Source: Acidobacteriota bacterium
GTDB taxonomy: Bacteria; Acidobacteriota; Terriglobia; Terriglobales; Acidobacteriaceae
DNA: 64,000 bases
Direction: 5' to 3'
Assembly: GCA_021792135.1 (NCBI GenBank)
Contig: JAJYVF010000019.1
Location: 42,051-106,050, forward strand
The notes under the pieces are model-generated. The model worked only from the letters and a program-made list of their open reading frames with translations. It was not told the origin of the DNA and searched no databases. The position numbers were made by a program, and so were the translations under genes. Positions 19,236 to 28,485 of the stretch are shown in pieces; positions within the stretch are counted from its first letter, which is position 1; every line of letters begins with the position of its first letter.

Positions 19236-19265
19236 TTGACAGTACAACTTTCGATGGAGTATAAG
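19236..19265 (+). promoter_or_regulatory. Sigma-70-type promoter of the TonB-dependent receptor
   Basis: A perfect -35 box TTGACA (19236-19241) is followed after 18 bases by TATAAG (19260-19265), five of six matches to the -10 consensus. It points toward the TonB receptor and would give an untranslated leader of about 425 bases. It is the clearest promoter in the window. Confidence 0.7.
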
Positions 19266-19697
19266 TTGCGCCCATCACGATTCTCGGGTTCCCCAAGGCT
19301 CTCTGAGAGTCCTGAAGAAGGATGCCACAAGTCTCTTCAGCCCCTGCGCGCGAGGTGAAAGCGCCGGGACGGGGCTGGTATGTGGGCCTGTCGTCTTCCG
19401 CCGTTCAGGTGTACCCGGGCCATTTTGTTTTCGAAATGCTTATTTCATTGGGACTGCGGGTGAGTTGTGCGCGCCGCAGGAACGGGGTGGTCTTGTCAGT
19501 TGGGCGGCCGAGGAAAATGTTTTCCGCGACTGTCGCTGACCAGACCAGGAACGAGGATATCGGCGAGCTTCACCAGCAGAGGCGGTCCGGGGGATAACCG
19601 ACCAGCCGGGAATGATCGGCTGAGCAAATACCCCCTGCAGGGGAGCAATGGGTCCGGACAATTCCACGACCAGCAGCAGACTTGTCGGAGGTTAGAG
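19266..19697 (+). promoter_or_regulatory. Long structured 5' leader of the TonB receptor gene
   Basis: About 430 bases separate the promoter from the receptor ATG. Inside are GGAAAA-TG-TTTTCC (19512-19525), a LacI-operator-like inverted repeat; CAGCCG/CGGCTG (19603-19608 and 19617-19622); and the perfect palindrome CCCCTGCAGGGG (19632-19643). A strong GGAGG precedes the ATG. The open frames crossing the leader (for example 19322-19597) have no recognisable product. I matched no known riboswitch; no cobalamin box was found. Confidence 0.45.
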
Positions 19698-22600
19698 ATG
19701 GCGGTGTCAGTGAAGCGAATTTTCAGGTTGATGGGGATCCCGCGGTTCGCGGGCGTCCTCGCGATAGGGTTGCTTATTTCGAATGCCGCCTTCGGGCAGC
19801 TCTCGACCGCATCCGTCAACGGTACCGTCCGTGACCCGAAGGGAGCGGTCATTCCCGGAGCGACGGTCGTACTGCGGAGTGTGGACACGGGAGTAGAACA
19901 CCGTTCCGCGACCAATGGCTCCGGTGAATACATAATCCTGAACATCACGCCGGGGACCTATACCATCCAGGCGTCCGCAACCGGATTCAACCCGCAGAAA
20001 GTCGCGGCGTTCGTGCTGGCAGTCGATCAGACGGCGACCTTCGATTTTTCACTGACCGTCGGTACGACAACTCAGGTCGTCACGGTTTCGTCAACAGCCG
20101 CTCAACTCGACGTCACCAGCGCCGACCTGGGAACGGTGATCGGGACCAAGCAGGTCAATGACCTGCCGCTGGACGGCCGGAACTTCACCGCGCTGCTGGA
20201 ACTCACGCCCGGCGTCGTACCGATTATGGTCGGGCAAAACGCGGGGATGAGCGGCAGCGGCGGTTTTGGCGCCCCGGTGGCGATTGGCTCCGATTACGCC
20301 TTTCCCGCCATCAACGGCCAGACCAATCGCAGCGACTACTTCCTGATGGATGGTCTGAATAACTACGGCACGCTGGAAAGCACTTACGCCGTGCCGCCCA
20401 TTATTGACGCTATCCAGGAATTCAAGGTCGTTTCCCACACCGACAATGCGGAATACGGCGACGTGCTGGGCGGCGTGGTCAACGTGGTGACCAAGAGCGG
20501 CACCAACGATTTCCACGGATCGATGTGGGAATATCTTCGCAACACGGTCTTCGACGCCCGCAATTACTTCCTGCCGCTTTCCCAGCCCAAGCCTTTCTAT
20601 CACCAGAACCAGTTCGGCGCTGCGGCAGGCGGTCCGGTTTACATTCCCGGTCTGTACAACGGCAGGAACAGGACGTTCTTCTTCGGGGCCTATCAGGGCT
20701 TCCGTTACGCGCAGCCGGAAGACAACAACCTGCTGGTTCCCACAGCGGCCGAGCTGAGCGGCAATGAAGCAGATAACGCGCAGCCGCAGATCTACAACCC
20801 TTACGCGACCACCGTCACCCCAACCGGATTTTCGCGCCCGGCCATCGCGGGGAACCAGATTCCCTCCAGTCTGATCGATCCGCGAATGGTCGCCTATGCG
20901 AAGTTCGTTTTCCCCGCGGCCGGACCTTTCTTCAACTTCAATGCGACGACCGGTGCCTACCTGTCGAACGCCATCGACACGACCCCGCTCGATCAGTCGC
21001 AGAATGAGTTCAATATCCGTCTCGACCAAAACTTCGGTGCCAAAGACTCCGCGTGGTTCCGCTACAGCGCCATCAACGAGACGCTGACGGATTCCGGCGG
21101 CTTGCCGAATCTGCCGTCTACCCTGATCATCGACGCGCGCGACTACGGCGGCAGCTACGTTCACATTTTCAATCCCACGAGCATCCTGCAGGCGCAGATC
21201 GCCAGAACCACGGTACTCGATAACTCGACCACCCGCTTTAAGGCATCGACAGCAAGTATCTTCAGCGCGGTCGGGTTCTCCGGGGCGTTCGTCAGCGGAT
21301 TTGCCGGAGCCAATGGAGGCTCGCTGCTCCCGTCCCCCGGCATCAGCGGCCTGGCAAACGGCGGTGAAAGTATCGACGACACACCCAAGGCAACCGACAG
21401 CACGGAGTACAAGGCCGTCTATACCAAGGTCCTCGGAACCCACGAGATCAAGTTCGGCGGAGGCTATGTCGCTACCGGTTTTGCCAGCCCCCTTTCCCAG
21501 ATTTCGCTCAGCTTCGGCGCAGTACAATCCGATGCCCCGCAGTTTCCCAATCTGGCGACGGGCGACCCGTTGTCGTCATTCCTGATGAATGTACCGACCG
21601 GGGCCAACCGCCGCAACGTGGATGAGACGGAAAGACCCGGTGGGCTGCTGACAGCGTTCCTCCAGGACTCCTGGAAGGTGAATCCGAAATTAACGGTCAA
21701 CTACGGCATGCGGTACGCCTATCCGTTCATTCCTCCCTACGGAACCAACGCGACCATCGGGAAACAGGGTGGCATTGAAACCGGCGACATGGACTTCTTC
21801 AACAACGGCATTTACATCGTGCAGAAGTTGCCGCCGCCCTGCAGTGTCCGCGGCCACGCCCCCTGCATTCCCGGCAACGGAACTCTGCCCGCGCATGTGA
21901 TCGTGAGTCCCAACGGAAAGATCGCGCACAATGTCCACACAAACTTCGGGCCGCGGCTCGGCTTCGCCTACCAGATCAACGACAAGACGGTCACTCACGG
22001 CGCCTTTGGAATCGTCTACGACGACTGGGCTGCGGTCACGCAAATGGCCCAGAACATCGAAGGCTCCTGGCCGGATATCGGCCAGCAGATTCTGCCAGAC
22101 ACGACCAACTTCCCGACCACGACTTCTCCAACGCCGACCATCACCGCCCAGGATCCGTTTGGATCGGGAGGCAGCGCTCTGTTTCCGCCCGCCACCCCTT
22201 TCACCGGCAACCAGTGGTTCTACGATCCTCACATCAAGAATCCCTATTCCGAACAATGGAACTTCGGCGTGCAGCGGCAGCTGAACGCGTCTCTGGCGCT
22301 GAGAATGGACTATGTCGGTTCGGCCACGCATCGCGCCGACGTCGGCAGCGAATACAACAGCGCGCTCAAGCCGGGCCCCGGAAATCCACAGTCGCGCGCT
22401 CCTTACCCCTACAGCATTCCAACCTTCTACGACCGCAGCGTCGGTTTTGCCGACTATCATGCTCTCCAGGCGGAACTGGACAAGCGTTACACCAACGGCT
22501 TCTCCTACCAGGTTGCTTACACCTGGTCGAAGACGCTCTCCGAAGACGACGGCTGGTTTGGGGTGGAAGGAACGAATGTGCAGAATCCCTACGATCCCCG

Positions 22601-23168
22601 TGCTTCGCTGGGCCCCTCCGGCACGGATCTGCCCCAGGTGCTCTCCGTCAACGGGCTCTATGCTATTCCGGTCGGATTGGGGGGACGCTTCACGACCGGA
22701 AACCACGCGCTGGACTACATCCTGGGCAACTGGCAGTTTAACGGAATCTTCACCTTCCACAGCGGCCAGGATTTCACCGTCATGGACAGTGCGGACATCG
22801 CCAATATCGGCATCACCGGCTATGAACGCGCCAACCGTGTGGGCAATCCTCAGTTGTCGCATCAGACACCCGCAAAATGGTTCAATACGGCCGCATTTGC
22901 CATCCCTCCGGCGTATACCTACGGCAATGCCGGCACCAACTCCCTGCGCGGCCAGCGCTATATCCAGCTTGATTCATCTGTGATTCGATCGTTCCCCATC
23001 TGGCGAGAGAAACAATTCCAGTTCCGAGCCGAGGGGTTCAATATCTTTAACCATCCGGTGTTCGGCAACCCCTCGAGTGACCTCAATAGTCCAAGCTCGT
23101 TCGGGACCATCACCAGCATGACGAATCTGCCCCGAATATTGCAGGTGAGCGGCAAATTCGTGTTTTGA
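19698..23168 (+). CDS. Oar-like TonB-dependent outer-membrane receptor
   Basis: A 1156-residue receptor. ATG 19698 is chosen for its ribosome binding site (GGAGG, 6 bases upstream) and because it yields a signal peptide ending near AAFGQ. Residues 30-125 form a carboxypeptidase-regulatory-like domain (NGTVRDPKGAVIPGATVVL; GEYIILNITPGTYTIQ), then a plug-like region (VNDLPLDGRNFTALLELTPG; DGLNNYGTLESTYAVPP) and a long beta-barrel ending in Phe (VSGKFVF). This is the architecture of the acidobacterial/myxobacterial Oar family. It would import a large substrate, plausibly the glycan fragments made by the nearby glycosidases. An IclR regulator follows downstream. Confidence 0.92.
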   Translation: MAVSVKRIFRLMGIPRFAGVLAIGLLISNAAFGQLSTASVNGTVRDPKGAVIPGATVVLRSVDTGVEHRSATNGSGEYIILNITPGTYTIQASATGFNPQKVAAFVLAVDQTATFDFSLTVGTTTQVVTVSSTAAQLDVTSADLGTVIGTKQVNDLPLDGRNFTALLELTPGVVPIMVGQNAGMSGSGGFGAPVAIGSDYAFPAINGQTNRSDYFLMDGLNNYGTLESTYAVPPIIDAIQEFKVVSHTDNAEYGDVLGGVVNVVTKSGTNDFHGSMWEYLRNTVFDARNYFLPLSQPKPFYHQNQFGAAAGGPVYIPGLYNGRNRTFFFGAYQGFRYAQPEDNNLLVPTAAELSGNEADNAQPQIYNPYATTVTPTGFSRPAIAGNQIPSSLIDPRMVAYAKFVFPAAGPFFNFNATTGAYLSNAIDTTPLDQSQNEFNIRLDQNFGAKDSAWFRYSAINETLTDSGGLPNLPSTLIIDARDYGGSYVHIFNPTSILQAQIARTTVLDNSTTRFKASTASIFSAVGFSGAFVSGFAGANGGSLLPSPGISGLANGGESIDDTPKATDSTEYKAVYTKVLGTHEIKFGGGYVATGFASPLSQISLSFGAVQSDAPQFPNLATGDPLSSFLMNVPTGANRRNVDETERPGGLLTAFLQDSWKVNPKLTVNYGMRYAYPFIPPYGTNATIGKQGGIETGDMDFFNNGIYIVQKLPPPCSVRGHAPCIPGNGTLPAHVIVSPNGKIAHNVHTNFGPRLGFAYQINDKTVTHGAFGIVYDDWAAVTQMAQNIEGSWPDIGQQILPDTTNFPTTTSPTPTITAQDPFGSGGSALFPPATPFTGNQWFYDPHIKNPYSEQWNFGVQRQLNASLALRMDYVGSATHRADVGSEYNSALKPGPGNPQSRAPYPYSIPTFYDRSVGFADYHALQAELDKRYTNGFSYQVAYTWSKTLSEDDGWFGVEGTNVQNPYDPRASLGPSGTDLPQVLSVNGLYAIPVGLGGRFTTGNHALDYILGNWQFNGIFTFHSGQDFTVMDSADIANIGITGYERANRVGNPQLSHQTPAKWFNTAAFAIPPAYTYGNAGTNSLRGQRYIQLDSSVIRSFPIWREKQFQFRAEGFNIFNHPVFGNPSSDLNSPSSFGTITSMTNLPRILQVSGKFVF

Positions 23169-23181
23169 TTCATCGTCGGCA

Positions 23182-23213
23182 GCCGCCGCACCCCGCCTTT
23201 CGGGCGCGGCGGC
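23182..23213 (+). terminator. Terminator-like hairpin after the TonB receptor
   Basis: Fourteen bases after the stop, GCCGCCGC (23182-23189) pairs perfectly with GCGGCGGC (23206-23213), with further pairing possible inside. The following bases contain only a short T-run, so it is a good stem-loop but an imperfect intrinsic terminator. Confidence 0.5.
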
Positions 23214-23627
23214 CCACCTTTCCGGTATCGGAACCGCGCAGTCTTCAGCGCTTGCTGAGCGAAGTGCTCTCCGCGGCCGGTTCTTTTTCCCTGCTGGCTG
23301 ACACAGAGCCTGCCCCTGTCTTGCTGCAGCGGCAGGTAAACCGAGTCTATGATCCGCTTCCACGCTGGGATCGACGTCAGCGTCGTGACCCGCGTTGCTG
23401 GCCGTACGGACATCCATCCATACACGCCTGCGGCCTGTATGGATCGCCAGGATATCTCTTGTCCGTATTGATTTTGAGGTTTATATAATGAACCTGCTGT
23501 TCACGCAATCGGATCGCTCCTGTGCGGAATGCGTGAACCTATCATTGTCCCCGGATAACTCGGATGTTCTATCTTATGTTGAGTGCGAACTTTGTCGGTG
23601 GGCAGCGGGGACGAGGTGGTAATTCCC
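23214..23627 (+). promoter_or_regulatory. Upstream region and probable promoter of the IclR regulator
   Basis: About 410 bases without a convincing gene. A perfect TATAAT (23486-23491) is preceded by TTGTCC (23461-23466) at a 19-base spacing, in a locally AT-rich patch. This would start transcription about 130 bases ahead of the regulator ATG. Small open frames here show no family features. Confidence 0.5.
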
Positions 23628-24410
23628 ATGCAGCGAATGCACAGATCGAAGTCGGCGCCGGTCGGTGTAGTGGGGAAGGTAATCCAGATTCTGGAACGTT
23701 TGGATCAGGCCCCGGGCGGTCTGCTGCTGCGAGAGATCGTCGATTCGACCGGCATTAACAAGAGCACGGCGTATCGATTCCTGTCGCATCTGGAATCGGA
23801 AAGCTACGTCTTCCGTGACGGGGACGGCTATTACATAGTGGGGCCGAAGCTGGCCAGGCTCGGCAGCACCGCGAACTACCAGACAACCTTATGCAGAACG
23901 AGCGCCGGAATCCTTGAGGAGGTTCGCGAGACCAGCGGCGAGACGGTCAACCTCGCGGTGCTGGATGGAGATGAGGTTCTCTACCTCTGCGTCTTTGAAA
24001 GCCAGCACAATTTCCGGATGGCCTCGCAGGTCGGCATGCGGCGTCCGCTCTACTGCACTGCGCTGGGGAAGGCGATCCTGGCCTACCTGCTGCCGGACCA
24101 GCAGAACAGACTGATATCGGCAGTTCGCTTCGAGCGATATACCGATCAGACGATAACATCTGCCGAAGAACTCCGGAACGACCTCGTAAAGGTGCACCGG
24201 CGCGGCTACGCGGTTGACGATGAAGAGGCCGTGGCCGGAGCCCGCTGTGTTGCCGCGGCCATTCTCGATGGCGGGCGAAAGGTAATCGGCGGCATCAGTA
24301 TCTCCGGCCCAACGGTGCGTGTGACCCGGGCGCAAACTGCCGAATATGCGGCTTTGCTGCGCAAGGCTGCCGCGGAGATCGCCTTCCGCCTCAAAGCCCT
24401 CTCCGACTGA
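23628..24410 (+). CDS. IclR-family transcriptional regulator
   Basis: A 260-residue regulator. The ATG at 23628 has GAGGT about ten bases upstream and gives the usual IclR length; an upstream GTG (23583) is the alternative. Residues 15-75 are the winged helix-turn-helix (IQILERLDQAPGGLLLREI; GINKSTAYRFLSHLE), and residues 90-255 the IclR effector domain (VGMRRPLYCTALGKAILA; GYAVDDEEAVAGARCVAA). IclR proteins bind small carbon metabolites and repress or activate catabolic genes. Its place downstream of the Oar-like receptor and next to hydrolase genes makes local sugar or aromatic-acid catabolism the likely target; the ligand is unknown. Confidence 0.92.
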   Translation: MQRMHRSKSAPVGVVGKVIQILERLDQAPGGLLLREIVDSTGINKSTAYRFLSHLESESYVFRDGDGYYIVGPKLARLGSTANYQTTLCRTSAGILEEVRETSGETVNLAVLDGDEVLYLCVFESQHNFRMASQVGMRRPLYCTALGKAILAYLLPDQQNRLISAVRFERYTDQTITSAEELRNDLVKVHRRGYAVDDEEAVAGARCVAAAILDGGRKVIGGISISGPTVRVTRAQTAEYAALLRKAAAEIAFRLKALSD

Positions 24411-24483
24411 GGCAATCGACGGAACGGCGGCCATCTTCCCCGGTCTGCCGTCCTTCGTCGTCAGCCGACGCTCTCCCGCAAGG

Positions 24484-25740
24484 TCATCGCGCAAACAGTG
24501 AGAGCGGAATGGCATCCGCCATGGCGCGATAACCTGCCGGCGACGGATGCAGGTGATCCCCGGAATCATACGCGGCAAGCATCCGGTCAGGATGCTGTGG
24601 ATCCCGGACTACTGCATCGAAATCCACCACGGCGTCGAAGTGCCCCGGCGCGCGAATCCAGCGGTTGATCGCCTGCCGGTCCGCCTCGGTCGCCGGCCCC
24701 GGATGATAGTAGCCGGAGCCGATGAAGGGCGTCAGCGTTCCGCCAATCACCCTGAGCCCGTGCGCATGCGCGCGCGCAACGACTTGCTCGTAGGCGCCGA
24801 TAATCTGGTGCACCAGCTGGCGGTGCTCGGCCGCCGTTACGTCGCCGTTGCGCGTCAGCCCCCCCACATCGTTGATCGCTTCCAGCACGATGACCCAGCG
24901 CACTCCGGCCTGCGCCAGCACATCGCGATCGAAGCGCGCCAGCGCGTTCGGCCCCAGCCCGTCGATCAGCAGGTGATTCCCGCCGATCCCCTCATTCAGC
25001 ACGCCGATGTTCCGCGTCGCCGCCGAGGCCTGCAGTCGCTCCGCCAGCCCATCGGTCCACCGATTGTTTCCGTTCGTCGTGGTGGCGTGTCCGTCCGTGA
25101 TCGAATCCCCCAGGGCCACAATCGAAGCTCCCTCCCTGCCCGCGAGCACGTCGATCCCCGAGACCTGATACCAGTGATCGACCTGTTGTGCCCCCGGCAG
25201 CGCAGCAGCCGAAACCAGATCGCCGTGCACATAGTACGACGTGGCCCGCGAGCCAGGATGTCCTGTCTCCCGCGACGGTGGCGCGTCCAGATGAAAGCTC
25301 ACCGCGAGATTCGCGAGCGCGCTGACCGGATACGCAATCGGATCGGACAGATACTCCGCGCCCGCGGGCACGGTCACATCCGGCGCCCCCCCGAAGGTCA
25401 GAGCCGCATCCGATCCGGGCACAATCTCCGCGGAAGCCCCGGACAACGGGCGCGCGATGTGGACCGAGGTGAAGCGCAGCGGATCCGTCCCAAACGCATT
25501 CGACAGGCGAACGCGCAGCGTCGCGCCGCCCACGGAAAGATGAAAAATCTGCCGGACCGTGACGTCCGTCAGCTGCTCCGGGAGTATCGAGTTCCGCGGC
25601 TCGGGAATCTGCTGCGCCGCCGCCCAGGTGCCGATCCAGACCTGCGATGCCGCTGGCCTCTGCCCACCGGCGCAAACGTGGAAGAGCAGAAGCGCGGAAA
25701 TCAGCAGAGAGATGCGGCCCTTCCTCGTCGTCTTCCTCAT
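24484..25740 (-). CDS. Secreted SGNH/GDSL-family hydrolase
   Basis: A 418-residue exported esterase-like protein. ATG 25740 is chosen because it starts a clean signal peptide (MRKTTRKGRISLLISALLLF, cleavage near AGG/QRP); the upstream frame is low-complexity. All four SGNH blocks are visible: catalytic Ser in VALGDSITDG, Gly in EGIGGNHLL, Asn in EAINDVG, and the Asp/His pair in SGDHLHPSPAG. The N-terminal 180 residues form a beta-rich accessory domain (IGTWAAAQQ; VRVRLSNAFGTDPL) typical of bacterial GDSL lipases/rhamnogalacturonan-acetylesterase-like enzymes. De-esterification of plant or microbial polysaccharide is likely. It is divergent from the gene at 25895. Confidence 0.9.
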   Translation of the reverse strand: MRKTTRKGRISLLISALLLFHVCAGGQRPAASQVWIGTWAAAQQIPEPRNSILPEQLTDVTVRQIFHLSVGGATLRVRLSNAFGTDPLRFTSVHIARPLSGASAEIVPGSDAALTFGGAPDVTVPAGAEYLSDPIAYPVSALANLAVSFHLDAPPSRETGHPGSRATSYYVHGDLVSAAALPGAQQVDHWYQVSGIDVLAGREGASIVALGDSITDGHATTTNGNNRWTDGLAERLQASAATRNIGVLNEGIGGNHLLIDGLGPNALARFDRDVLAQAGVRWVIVLEAINDVGGLTRNGDVTAAEHRQLVHQIIGAYEQVVARAHAHGLRVIGGTLTPFIGSGYYHPGPATEADRQAINRWIRAPGHFDAVVDFDAVVRDPQHPDRMLAAYDSGDHLHPSPAGYRAMADAIPLSLFAR

Positions 25741-25894
25741 ACGCACGAACCCATCGGCGCTGCCTGGATGCAGTGGAACACTTTGGCGATAAGGCAAGGT
25801 GCTCGCGGCCTCGCCTCCCGCAGAAGCCAACATATCATCGCAACCGCCAGCGAACTCCTCCGGTGGAAACGTGTGGTACAAACGGAACGCAACG

Positions 25895-28084
25895 ATGAAA
25901 GCGAACCGGACGTCCTCATGCATTCTCGCCCTGAGTCTGATCGCAGGCGCAACGGCAGCCCAGGACACGCACTACCCTCCCCATGACCAGCAGATTCCCC
26001 CGCCCGCCTGCCTGACCCACCACGGCGCATGGGAAGGCGGCAGTCAGGCCTGCGGTCCCGACAGCTACAGTGGATGGCTCAGGGATATTCAGCACTGGCG
26101 CCTGGAGCGGCGCATCCGCGTCGGACTGGACGGTCCGCGTTTCGATACCCTGCCGGATTTCTATCGGCTCCCGCAACTCACGTGGGCTCGCTCGGCGTTC
26201 ATCCAGCCGCAGATGATGGTGCAGGACCGCTACTTCTACGATCCGCAGACCGGCAAATATACGGTGGATCGCTATCTCGACGACCTCGAGAAGCGCTACG
26301 GTGGTATCGATGCAGTGCTCATCTGGGCGACCTATCCCAACATGGGCATCGACAATCGCAACCAGCTCGACATGGTGCGCTCCATGCCGGGAGGTCTCGC
26401 GGGCGTGCGGCAGGCCGTGGAAGACTTTCATCGCCGTGGCGTGAGGGTCCTCTTCCCGATGATGATGTGGGACCAGGGCACGCGCGATCCTGGCATGCCG
26501 TGGCCGACGGCCATCGCGGAGGAGATGAAGGCCGTCGATGCCGACGGCATCAACGGCGATACCCAGGACGGAGTTCCACTCGTCTTTTCTCTCGCGGCTC
26601 TGAAAGCGGGGCATCCGCTGGCCTTCGAGCCGGAGGGGAGCCCGAGCGATGAGGCCCTTGCCTGGGATGTTCTGACCTGGGGCCAGTACCAGTTCCCGTT
26701 CGTACCCATGGTCGACCGCTTCCGCTGGCTGCAGCCGCTGCATCAGGTGAATATCTCCGACCGCTGGAACCGCCACAGAACCGACGACCTGCAGTTCGCC
26801 TTCTTCAACGGCGAGGGCTGGGAAAGCTGGGAAAACATCTGGGGCATCTGGAATGGCATCACCCCGCGCGACGGCCAAGCCACACGCCGCGTGGCCACAA
26901 TGGAGCGCGCCATTGCGCCGTTTCTCGTCAGCAAGGAGTGGCAGCCGTTCTATCCCATGCGGGAGTATGGCATCTTTGCCAGCCGCTGGCCGCTGGGAAA
27001 CCAGACCGTGTGGACGATCGTGAACCGCACCGAGTACGACGTTGCGGGGCCGGAGATGTCGGTTCCCTGGCAGGATGGCATGCGCTATTTCGATCTCTAT
27101 CGCGGGTTGGAACTCATCCCGGAGCGCCATGGCAATGCGGCAGTGCTTTCCTTCCCGATCGAGGCCCACGGCTACGAAGCCATTCTGGAGACTGCGCAGG
27201 CCCCCGACGCGCGGATCGCAAAACTGATCTCCACCATGAAGCAGATGACCGCGCAGCCGCTCTCCGCCTGGCCGAATGACTGGAAGCCGCTGAACCAGGA
27301 GCTCGTTCCCATCGCCCGGACCGAGCGCGCCGCCAGCGCCCCCACAGGAATGGTCCGCATCCCAGGCGGAGAGTTCCTCTTTCAGGTGCATGGAATCGAG
27401 ATCGAGGGAGGCGACAATGCCGGCGTCGATGTGCAGTTCCCCTGGGAGGACTCGCCGCGCCGCTATCACGTGCACAGGATGGAGGTCGCGCCATTCTACG
27501 TCGACAGGTATGACGTGACCCATGCCGAATATAAGACGTTTCTCGATGCCACTCACTATCACCCGAAGGATGATCTGAACTTTCTCCGGGACTGGAAAAA
27601 CGGCACCTATCCCGAAGGCTGGGGCAACAAACCGGTCACCTGGGTTTCGCTCGAGGATGCGCGTGCCTACGCGAGGTGGGCGGGCAAGCGCCTTCCGCAC
27701 GAGTGGGAGTGGCAGCTGGCCGCCCAGGGAACCGACGGCCGCGCGTATCCGTGGGGCGATGCCTGGGATCCGTCGCGGGTGCCCGTTCCCGACAAGGGCC
27801 GCACCATGCGCGGTCCGGATGACGGGTCCGCCCATCCTTCCGGAGCCAGCCCCTACGGCGTCATGGACCTGGTGGGCAATGTCTGGCAGTGGACCGATGA
27901 ATATACTGACGAGCACACCCGGGCGGCGATCCTCCGGGGCGGCAGCTACTATCAGCCGCAGGGCTCCATCTGGTATTTCCCGCAGGCCTATCGCAACGAT
28001 CAGCACGGAAAGCTGCTGATGATGGCGCCTGGTTACAATCGCTCCGCTGCGGTGGGGTTCCGGTGTGTGAAGGATGCGCAGTGA
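25895..28084 (+). CDS. Exported two-domain protein: TIM-barrel glycosidase-like N-terminus fused to SUMF1-like domain
   Basis: A 729-residue protein; ATG 25895 gives a short signal peptide (ILALSLIAGATAAQD). Residues 60-450 look like a (beta/alpha)-barrel carbohydrate enzyme (YGGIDAVLIWATYPNMGI; RGVRVLFPMMMWDQGTRDPG; DADGINGDTQDGV) followed by a beta-rich region; I cannot place it in a numbered family. Residues 484-729 are a formylglycine-generating-enzyme/SUMF1 fold (MVRIPGGEF; PVTWVSLEDARAYARWAGKRLPHEWEW, in part; VGNVWQWTDE; GFRCVKD). The strand after ILRGGS, which carries the two copper-binding Cys of true FGE, has none here, so sulfatase maturation is unlikely. It probably acts on or binds carbohydrate outside the cytoplasm. 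Confidence 0.82.
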   Translation: MKANRTSSCILALSLIAGATAAQDTHYPPHDQQIPPPACLTHHGAWEGGSQACGPDSYSGWLRDIQHWRLERRIRVGLDGPRFDTLPDFYRLPQLTWARSAFIQPQMMVQDRYFYDPQTGKYTVDRYLDDLEKRYGGIDAVLIWATYPNMGIDNRNQLDMVRSMPGGLAGVRQAVEDFHRRGVRVLFPMMMWDQGTRDPGMPWPTAIAEEMKAVDADGINGDTQDGVPLVFSLAALKAGHPLAFEPEGSPSDEALAWDVLTWGQYQFPFVPMVDRFRWLQPLHQVNISDRWNRHRTDDLQFAFFNGEGWESWENIWGIWNGITPRDGQATRRVATMERAIAPFLVSKEWQPFYPMREYGIFASRWPLGNQTVWTIVNRTEYDVAGPEMSVPWQDGMRYFDLYRGLELIPERHGNAAVLSFPIEAHGYEAILETAQAPDARIAKLISTMKQMTAQPLSAWPNDWKPLNQELVPIARTERAASAPTGMVRIPGGEFLFQVHGIEIEGGDNAGVDVQFPWEDSPRRYHVHRMEVAPFYVDRYDVTHAEYKTFLDATHYHPKDDLNFLRDWKNGTYPEGWGNKPVTWVSLEDARAYARWAGKRLPHEWEWQLAAQGTDGRAYPWGDAWDPSRVPVPDKGRTMRGPDDGSAHPSGASPYGVMDLVGNVWQWTDEYTDEHTRAAILRGGSYYQPQGSIWYFPQAYRNDQHGKLLMMAPGYNRSAAVGFRCVKDAQ

Positions 28085-28485
28085 AGGACGGCGTCCACGA
28101 CGAAGGGAGGAGCAACCCAGGCGCTTCGCCCGCAGGGAGACCCCTGTTTGGAGCCGTCAGCTCTTCCCGGATCCCGATTCGACGCCGGCGTTCACGCGTG
28201 TTCCCTCTCCCACGCGTGAGGCAGCGCCCGAAGGCTTCCGCTCGGACGCTCTGAAATATCGCAACTTCCGGGCGATGGCGCTGCGATTGAGGGCCTTCGC
28301 TTCCGCTTTCAGAACGGAGTCTGGCGGCCCATCGAGGAATGGCATCCGGATGCTGACTTGTTTGTAAGTGGCTCTTCTTCTTCGCTCTGATTGGCATTTC
28401 CCCTGAGGCAGCGCAGTACGCCCCACCGATGACGGCGCCTCAACAAACGCGCCCGGCTGCTGCAGAGCGATGGCCCGGCCGGCCC
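28085..28485. other. Intergenic region with paired CACGCGTG palindromes
   Basis: No gene is supported in these 401 bases between convergent genes. Two copies of the 8-base palindrome CACGCGTG lie at 28193-28200 and 28211-28218, 18 bases start to start; together they can form a 9-pair hairpin with a 10-base loop. There is no following T-run, so it is an atypical terminator, or a paired protein-binding site. Confidence 0.45.

Noticed and set aside
19322..19597. 91-codon frame in the TonB receptor leader
   Set aside because: No ribosome binding site or domain; the region is better explained as untranslated leader.
20091..21527. 478-codon minus-strand frame inside the TonB receptor gene
   Set aside because: A shadow of GC-rich coding; the receptor frame is unbroken and family-typical.
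25916..28006. 696-codon minus-strand frame opposite the SUMF1 fusion gene
   Set aside because: No recognisable domain, while the + strand frame has signal peptide and clear SUMF1 motifs.
27348..28084. True sulfatase-modifying factor (FGE)
   Set aside because: The copper-binding/catalytic Cys pair expected after RGGS is absent, and no sulfatase gene is present in the window.
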